The position numbers and the translations under genes were made by a program. Below, piece by piece: positions 58,562 to 64,000 of a DNA stretch of 64,000 nt. Numbering within the stretch: the stretch's first letter is position 1; the number at the start of each line of letters is the position of its first letter. Below the pieces are notes generated by a model, which was not told where the DNA came from, made no database searches, and worked only from the letters and a program-made list of their open reading frames with translations. The stretch is taken from NCBI GenBank assembly GCA_037447655.1, contig JBBHKE010002600.1, forward strand, positions 98,501 through 162,500, in the 5' to 3' direction. Source of the stretch: Zygnema cylindricum. Taxonomy: Eukaryota; Streptophyta; Zygnematophyceae; Zygnematales; Zygnemataceae.

Positions 58562-59530
58562 TGTAACAGTAATAGCGGATCGAACTAATTTATAAAAGGG
58601 TATTTAGGAGTTATGATTATAGATTATTAAATTTGGTAGACGTTCGCGAAAGAATCACGCGATTTGGAGTTATATTTCAAAAGTTATAGCTATGGGTGCA
58701 CTTAGGTGGAAGTGTGGGGTCTAAATAACAGGTGGGTATCATTGAAACGGGTTAAGGGTCAAAATTAGTACCGAAATTTCGCGTGAACGTTTCATAAAGT
58801 TCTAATGAAACGTTCAGTATGCATGGTACTTCGTTTCGTACAATTTTTAGTACGAAACGTCACTTTCACTTAAGGGAATTTCGTAGGAAGTTTCACGTGC
58901 GAAATTTGTGACGCATGATCGTGCGAAGTCGCGTTTCGTTTGGCGCGCGCTTTTGCACGTAAATGTTACGTAGTGAAACGTAGCGTTTGATTGGTTAATA
59001 AAATGCTAAGTAGTTAGTAAGAGATTTCGCACGTTTTTGCATTGGTCAGTCCGAGTCCTTGCTGATCAATGATTGGCCCAGGTAAAAGCCTGTTCAAACG
59101 GAGCTTTGACTCTGGCCTGGCGAGTCCAGGGCGATGAGGGATAAATGGAGAAGTGTAAGAGGAGAGTAGATATCCTTTCCTTTGGGAAAGTTTGTGGAAA
59201 TTCCGGCTGATCTTGGTCCTGAGCGATTAATACCAAATTGGAGAAAAGGCATTGTGCATTGAAATCTCTTACTAACTAAATAGTGTTTTAGTAGTTAAGA
59301 GATAGAATTATTAAGAGTGGAGAGTAGTGGAAAATACTTTAATAAGAAGGGTTGAGCCACGAGGGCAAGAGACCAAGCTAATGTTATGTGGACAGAAGCT
59401 TCTTCTAATTTAAAGTTTATCCTTATGTGAGTGTTGTCAAATGTGGATGTGTGTTTTCCAATGTGTGGAATGTGTGGTTGGAATTGTTTGTAGTAATGGG
59501 ATTTTCTGAGAGGTAGGAGATCCTGTTACA
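58562..59530 (+). repeat. 3' LTR of the gypsy element
   Basis: Near-identical to the 5' LTR, with the hairpin at about 58832-58859. It is followed by the ATTAA duplication and LINE copy B. Confidence 0.95.
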
Positions 59531-60605
59531 ATTAAGTCCGAGCTTCTCGAGGCGTTTCCTTCTGATACTTCTCGTGCACGCTTTCTTTCCTGTGGCGTAC
59601 CTGGTGCGGAGCTTGGCTATTGGCTATCCCTATCTTACCTACCCTCCGATTCACCCCTGCTTAATTCACCACGACCCTTAGGTTTCGGCTTGGCCTCCCT
59701 CACCCACCTTTGCTTGGCTCTCTTGTTTGCGCTTGTGACCACGTTCTGGATCCTGACGGCATTCATTTGTTTCGTTGCTCCCACGGAGGCGAGTTGATTC
59801 AGGCGCACGACAGGATTCGAGACATCATTGCTACTATCGCTTCCGAGGGAGGATATTTTGTTTGCAGGAAGTTTCCCACATTATTCCTTCCCGTCGGATT
59901 GACATTGTATTACTTGATGGTGTGCGTCGTACATTTGGTGACGTTGTTTTGGCAAACCCTACTTCTGATACTGTTGTCAGTCGGGCAGCTCGACATGTGG
60001 GCGTGGGCGCACGCGACGCGGCTAGGAGGAAGGAGCGTGATTATGCCTATCGCGATGCTATGGATGGTTTCATTCCGATGGCGGTGGAGATATTTGGTTG
60101 TTTGGGTGTGGCTTTGGACGAGTTTCTTCGTGCTTGTGGTCGACGTTCGTTTGAGCGGCGGGGACCTGGGAGCCCTTTAGCTTCAGTACTTACTTCCTTT
60201 TACCGTCATCGTTTATCAGTGGCCCTTTAACGAGTGCAGGCTTTTATCATACTTGGATCGTCTATTGCGGCTATGGATCGTTGATGTGTTTGAAACTCCC
60301 TCCTCGTGCTCCTCCGGGGTTTGAGGACTTACGTGGTTGCTTTGCGTAGATTTTTAGTCATGTTGGGGTTTTGTTGTTAGGTGTTAGCTCTTTCTTTTGG
60401 TCTGTCGTTTGTTGTTTTTTGCTTTTTTGGGTGTTTTCCGTCTACTAGCTGTCATTTCGTGTTTTCATTGCTTTTGCCTTGCTTATCGTTTTATTTTTTT
60501 CCCCCAACATGTAGATTTTCAGTTTTTGCCGTGCTACTTCTCTTTTGTTCCCATGGACTCGGATGGTTTACCATCGCGCTTTTTAATAAAGTCAGCCACT
60601 TAAAA

Positions 60606-61133
60606 CAGTCACTGTCATTATCAATTCCCGTACTTTAATTGTACCAATGTGTACTTAAAATGTACAATCTTTGACATAGCGACGTAAGTGAATATGCGCA
60701 ACCAAAATAGTCACTGCCATGATCAATTCCCTATATAATATATGCATTCACAGTTTCACACAAACTCAAACTACGGGAAGTGAGAGAGCAGATCAGCAGA
60801 CCCACAGTCCCATATTGGCAAAATTCGCCCCCCCTATAAAGTTCCCTACGAATCAAAAACCGCGCTGATACTTTCAATTGTTTCCTTCCTCTAACTTTAT
60901 AATATCGCTTAAAAATCGTCCACACCCTTCGTGCTCAGATTAACTTTAGGAGCGCAGAAAAGGGTTCAAATCATCTCGCTCCGATTCTGGCGTTTAAGTG
61001 TTTAACGTTGAACTGTGCGATACCGCACTGTTCCGTACCGTACTAAAAATTTGTCGAGTCTAAAAATCGTGAACACGTGTCAACCGTTTACTAAACCTTT
61101 TTCGAACAAAAGTTAAATCCGCGGGTGCCATTG
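60606..61133 (+). promoter_or_regulatory. Repeat fragment, then likely promoter and 5' UTR
   Basis: 60606-60730 holds two direct copies of a word like AGTCACTGTCATTATCAATT from the 37239 repeat family. Beyond it CTATATAATATATG (about 60730) and CCCTATAAAGTTC (about 60834) are TATA-like. The region then turns GC-richer toward the ATG at 61134. This suggests the promoter of the downstream gene. Confidence 0.4.
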
Positions 61134-63223
61134 ATGGAGGCGAGCAACCCTCTCTCTCAAATCCTGTCGCTGCGGAATAGTCTCCAGGCGTCGCATAGCG
61201 TCGCACGGTGTCGCACGATGGCGTGCGACGATCGCGCGGCGAGGATGTACGCCGTGCTGTTAGAGCCGGGCGACTCATGCGACGATTATTTCGTCGCCGT
61301 GCGACGGTTGCTGCTGTTGAGGAAGGCGATGGAGGGCAAACTTCACAGACAGGTGACACATGTCACACAATATCTGGGAGGTCATGTCGGACAGGTGACA
61401 CGTGTCACACAATGTCGGGGAGATTTGCGGTTATGGAGAATTAGGGTTTCGTCTCCCTTTGGAGCTAAATTGAATATATTTGTCGGTAACCTGGGTCAAG
61501 TGGTGCTCTAATAAGACAAAAAACCTTTTTTGGTTTGTGTGTGTCGTAAATAGTTGTGTGAACAAGTCAAACTACCACCGTGAACCCTAACGAGCCTTAG
61601 GGAAAAGAGAAGGGAGGGAGGAAGGGAGAGAGAGAGAGAGGGAAGGCGGGGGAGAGGGGGGAGCGAGAGGGGGGGGAGAGAAGGAGGGAGGGAGACGGAG
61701 GGAAGGAGAGACGGGAGGGTGAGAGAGGGGAGGAGAGAGGAAGAGAGAGAGCGAGAGAGAGAGAGAAGGAGAGAGAGGGGAAGTTATTTTGAATTTATTA
61801 TTTTAAACCAGTTTTGTGGATCAGAGCTGGAAAGCGAATGGAGTGAGCTATGGCGCCTATCGAGATTTCCTCCGACAAAAGAAAAAGGAAGAGTAGGCGG
61901 CCCTCTCTCTCCCTCTCTGTCTCTGTCTCTCTCTCTCTCTCTCTGTCTCTTTCTCTCTCTCCCCCTCTCTCACTCTCTCCCTCTTTCCCCTGTTTTTTCT
62001 TTTCTTTTCCCCTCATTCCCCTCCCTTGCCCTTGGTTTGGTGTACTTGTCTTAGTCAAGTTTCCATTATTCAGAAACATTCAAAGCCTTTCTTTACAAAT
62101 AATTGCAAATTATAGAGCTTTCCACGTTGTCTTTTCCCCTTTTTTAGTGGCATAGTTTTTTCTAAGTTTTTTAAGGGCTTTTTAGGGTTTTTTATTATTC
62201 TTTTCTCCACCCGCTTCTTTTTGTTTTCTTTCTCCTCCTCCCCTTAAAAAAATTGAAATCATATCCACATTATTTTTGGTTTGTTGGTGGCCAGAAAACA
62301 GAAAACATCCGCACTTCCTATTCCTTCTCCTCCTCCCTCTCTACCCCTACCTCAACCTCAACCGACAAAACCTTCAGACACGCCTTTTGTGGTACGTAGA
62401 AGAATTGGTATGATTGTTGTAACTTTAATATTTATTCAGGATGTAGTAATCAAAATGGGTATAAACCACACTTTTTAGGTTTGAGAAAAAGTACATTGCC
62501 AGTCTCTCTCAAAGTTAATAACTCAAATTTGGTTGCAAGTTTTTTTCACTTGAAACCATAAAATAGTGTTAATAACCCTAATCAAATTAAGTGGGCAATA
62601 ATGAGCCCCCACATCGCAAACCATAATTTAACGTAGTTAATTTTAATACCGCTGTAACGTTATTTTTTTATTAACCGTAAGGTGTAGAACTGTGGAATGC
62701 TGCTCTTCTGTTGGAAATGTCAATTCCCCACATTAATTTGTGTGTTGGGTGTTAGATTTTGGCCTTTTGAAAATATGGACTCCACTTATTTTTATGAAAA
62801 GTAATGTGTTAGTGTGGACTTTCGATATTCTTGACTCGAGAGAGGAGAAGAGGAGAGGAGGAGAGGGAGTAGGAGGGAGGAGTGGAGAGTGAGGGATGGG
62901 TAAGCGGCAACATCGAGGGTAGGAGACCCGAGGGAGAGCAAGAGTGGTGTAGGGAACGTTCCTTCTATTGCATTTTTCGACAAAAGTTAAGATTTTGGAT
63001 TTCATCAGAGAAATATTTGACTTATGAAGATATTTGAGACCCATTGTGATCACTTTTTTTTCCGTTGCGTTAATTGTTTCACAGAAAGGACCACCTCCGG
63101 CTTCCCCGTCTTTAATTTCTAAACCTTCTTTTGGAAAAGTTCAGAAACGTGACCTTCCGGAGAACAAAAATGACCTTTCATTTTCTGGAATCCATTGTAC
63201 TTTCACCGACTGCAATGTTTCAG
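61134..63223 (+). CDS. Unrecognised spliced gene, 5' exons (partial)
   Basis: Four exon-like blocks with GT-AG borders: 61134-61352 (73 codons from ATG, ASNPLSQILSLRNSL to MEGKLHRQ), 61812-61892 (FCGSELESEWSELWRLSRF), 62295-62391 (proline-rich, SALPIPSPPPSLPLPQPQP) and 63085-63223 (KGPPPASPSLISKPSFG to SGIHCTFTDCNVS). Phases agree between blocks 1 and 2 and between 3 and 4. Between 2 and 3 they do not, so an exon is missed or two genes are present. An alternative start ATG at 61851 (ATGGCGCCTATCG) reads the second block in another frame. No domain is recognised. The gene probably continues beyond 64000. Confidence 0.4.
61353..61425. repeat. Two GTGACAC(A/G)TGTCAC palindromes after exon 1
   Basis: GTGACACATGTCAC and, about 45 bp on, the perfect palindrome GTGACACGTGTCAC, each followed by ACAAT(A/G)TC. 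The second contains a CACGTG core (G-box). Similar GACACGTGTC words occur in the copia 3 LTRs (about 46495 and 49628). Confidence 0.55.
61600..61785. repeat. Purine-only GGGA/GAGA tract
   Basis: About 185 bp of almost pure G and A on the plus strand, capable of triplex-type structure. No gene. Confidence 0.9.
61900..62015. repeat. (CT)n pyrimidine tract
   Basis: CTCTCTCT/TCTCTGTCTC repeats, the mirror composition of the purine tract 120 bp upstream. It lies in a likely intron. The frames across it are artefacts. Confidence 0.9.
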
Positions 63224-64000
63224 GTCAGAAAAAAAAACTTGCAGTGGACTGGTCATAAATTTTTCATAATTTTACAAAAATAAACTATAGGAGGGGAATT
63301 ATCAACAGAAGGGAGGCTTACAAATATAAACCATAGGAGAGGAATTATCGACAGAATGGAGGCAAGAAAGGTGTTAAAGAGAATGATAAGCTGAGTGGAA
63401 AGAGACGAATGGTTAAGAGTTAAGAAGTAGAGATAATGAACGAGATAATAAGAGACAAAATAAGAAATAAATGGTAGGAGATAAAATGCGGAAGTCGAGA
63501 GGCAGTGGACGAGAGGCAAGTAATGTGAGGGATTGATTACAGAGGAAAAACAAGAAACTGGAGGTGAAAACACGCGATCTTAGACTGACAAAAATCTTAA
63601 AAGGAAGTAAAATTTCCTTAAATGTGGCATCTCAAGAAGAAGGGCAAACGAAAGTTACGTGAAAATGTCAAATGCAAAAGAACTGTGGAAAACTGCTCAA
63701 AATCTGACAAAACGAAATATTTGATGTATCGATTACCTTACAAAAAAGACCTCACGAAGAAAAATAATTGACGGAAAACAAGCATGAAAATCTCCCTTTA
63801 GTCTGGTAATTTATGGGATCTCATGGCAGTCAACTGCTTCAAGTTTAGAAAACTAATTGACCAAAAAGAAGCTTGAAAGGTTCCTTAAGTCTACTAATTT
63901 GTGGGAAGCTCACTGCAGTAAACTGCATCGATTTTGTTTTCCTTGAAACCCTTGCAAGAAACTTTATTTCTGTATAAACATGACGAGATATATGCTTTAA
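63224..64000. other. Intron or intergenic with short duplications
   Basis: No further exon is recognised. A word like ATAGGAGGGGAATTATCAAC is duplicated at about 63287 and 63333. A longer diverged duplication (AAGCATGAAAATCTCCCTTT / AAGCTTGAAAGGTTCCTTAA, ending AGT(C/A)AACTGC) is at about 63779-63837 and 63870-63927. Confidence 0.4.

Larger units (their letters stand above)
51750..59530 (+). mobile_element. Ty3/gypsy LTR retrotransposon (very young)
   Basis: Two 969-bp LTRs (51750-52718 and 58562-59530) start TGTAACA and end TGTTACA, and ATTAA flanks the element on both sides (51745-51749 and 59531-59535). I can see only two substitutions between the LTRs. The primer-binding site TGGTATCGGAGC, two bases after the 5' LTR, fits initiator Met tRNA. 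A purine tract AAGGAGGGGA lies before the 3' LTR. Order gag, protease, RT, RNase H, integrase with a chromodomain-like tail identifies Ty3/gypsy. Confidence 0.95.
50990..60605 (+). pseudogene. LINE copy B, 5'-truncated and split by the gypsy element
   Basis: The part before the gypsy element (to 51749) starts in the RT thumb (FRDRLAELNLFVQPTKCVVLSP) and continues DPQVAFALLTRCFPHRPSYL and FDDRLLDILHTLLGRGAFD, matching copy A (20656-21264). After the gypsy element (from 59536) it resumes with CACDHVLDPDGIHLFRCSHGGE, then DEFLRACGRRSFERRGPGSP and FYRHRLSVAL. AATAAA at 60585-60590 marks the 3' end. Several stops break the frame. It is more GC-rich than its surroundings. Confidence 0.7.

Noticed and set aside
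61719-62079. Open frames of RERERE or SLSLSL text on both strands
   Set aside because: Produced by the GA and CT microsatellites. Only the short block 61812-61892 was kept as a possible exon.

Overview
This is repeat-dominated nuclear DNA of a plant-lineage (streptophyte) genome. The evidence is a multi-exon gene with GT-AG introns on the minus strand (10201-17729). It encodes a type-II-membrane SAM-dependent methyltransferase of a plant family, and it sits among Ty1/copia and Ty3/gypsy LTR retrotransposons, a plant-type LINE and many MITEs. The methyltransferase is clearly diverged from its flowering-plant relatives as I remember them, so a non-seed plant or a charophyte alga is possible. 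The species cannot be named from the sequence.

Layout. 1-10.2 kb is intergenic repeat: MITEs with TIRs starting CACCG(T/C)GAATCG and TA target sites, a Tourist-like (PIF/Harbinger) MITE with TTA duplications (4214-4907), a degraded possible mariner-type transposase, a first-exon-like fragment of a zinc alcohol dehydrogenase (6848-7099), and a 45-bp minisatellite (about 9598-9800). 10.2-17.7 kb is the nine-exon methyltransferase gene; MITEs and a hAT-like fragment lie in its introns. 18.3-19.7 kb holds three more MITEs. 19.8-24.4 kb is a decayed LINE on the minus strand with tandem 5' repeats. 24.4-30.9 kb is copia element 1, with complete LTRs, TTTGC target duplications and an intact 3' integrase/RT/RNase H frame. 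31-37.9 kb is AT-rich dispersed repeat, a 116-bp hairpin duplication, a (TA)n tract and a second Tourist-like MITE.

37.96-50.5 kb is a nest: two neighbouring hAT-like elements (8-bp target duplications), each split by a copia element. Copia 2 (38310-44729) is badly decayed. Copia 3 (45808-50185) is young, keeps gag, and has lost nearly all of pol. 51-60.6 kb is a second LINE copy on the plus strand, split by a very young Ty3/gypsy element (51750-59530) whose two 969-bp LTRs are almost identical. 60.7-64 kb appears to hold the 5' exons of an unrecognised plus-strand gene.

The most interesting signals are: (1) a GGGAAAC heptamer with a following hairpin inside the gag/pol overlap of the gypsy element, a candidate -1 ribosomal frameshift site; (2) a gag-only copia derivative that moved recently without its own pol; (3) a gypsy copy with near-identical LTRs but several pol lesions; (4) perfect GTTTC/GAAAC hairpins in the LTRs of two unrelated families; (5) a tRNA-like box-B hairpin in all copia LTRs; and (6) a gag start codon overlapping the putative primer-binding site. 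There is no CRISPR array, rRNA, canonical tRNA or prokaryotic operon.
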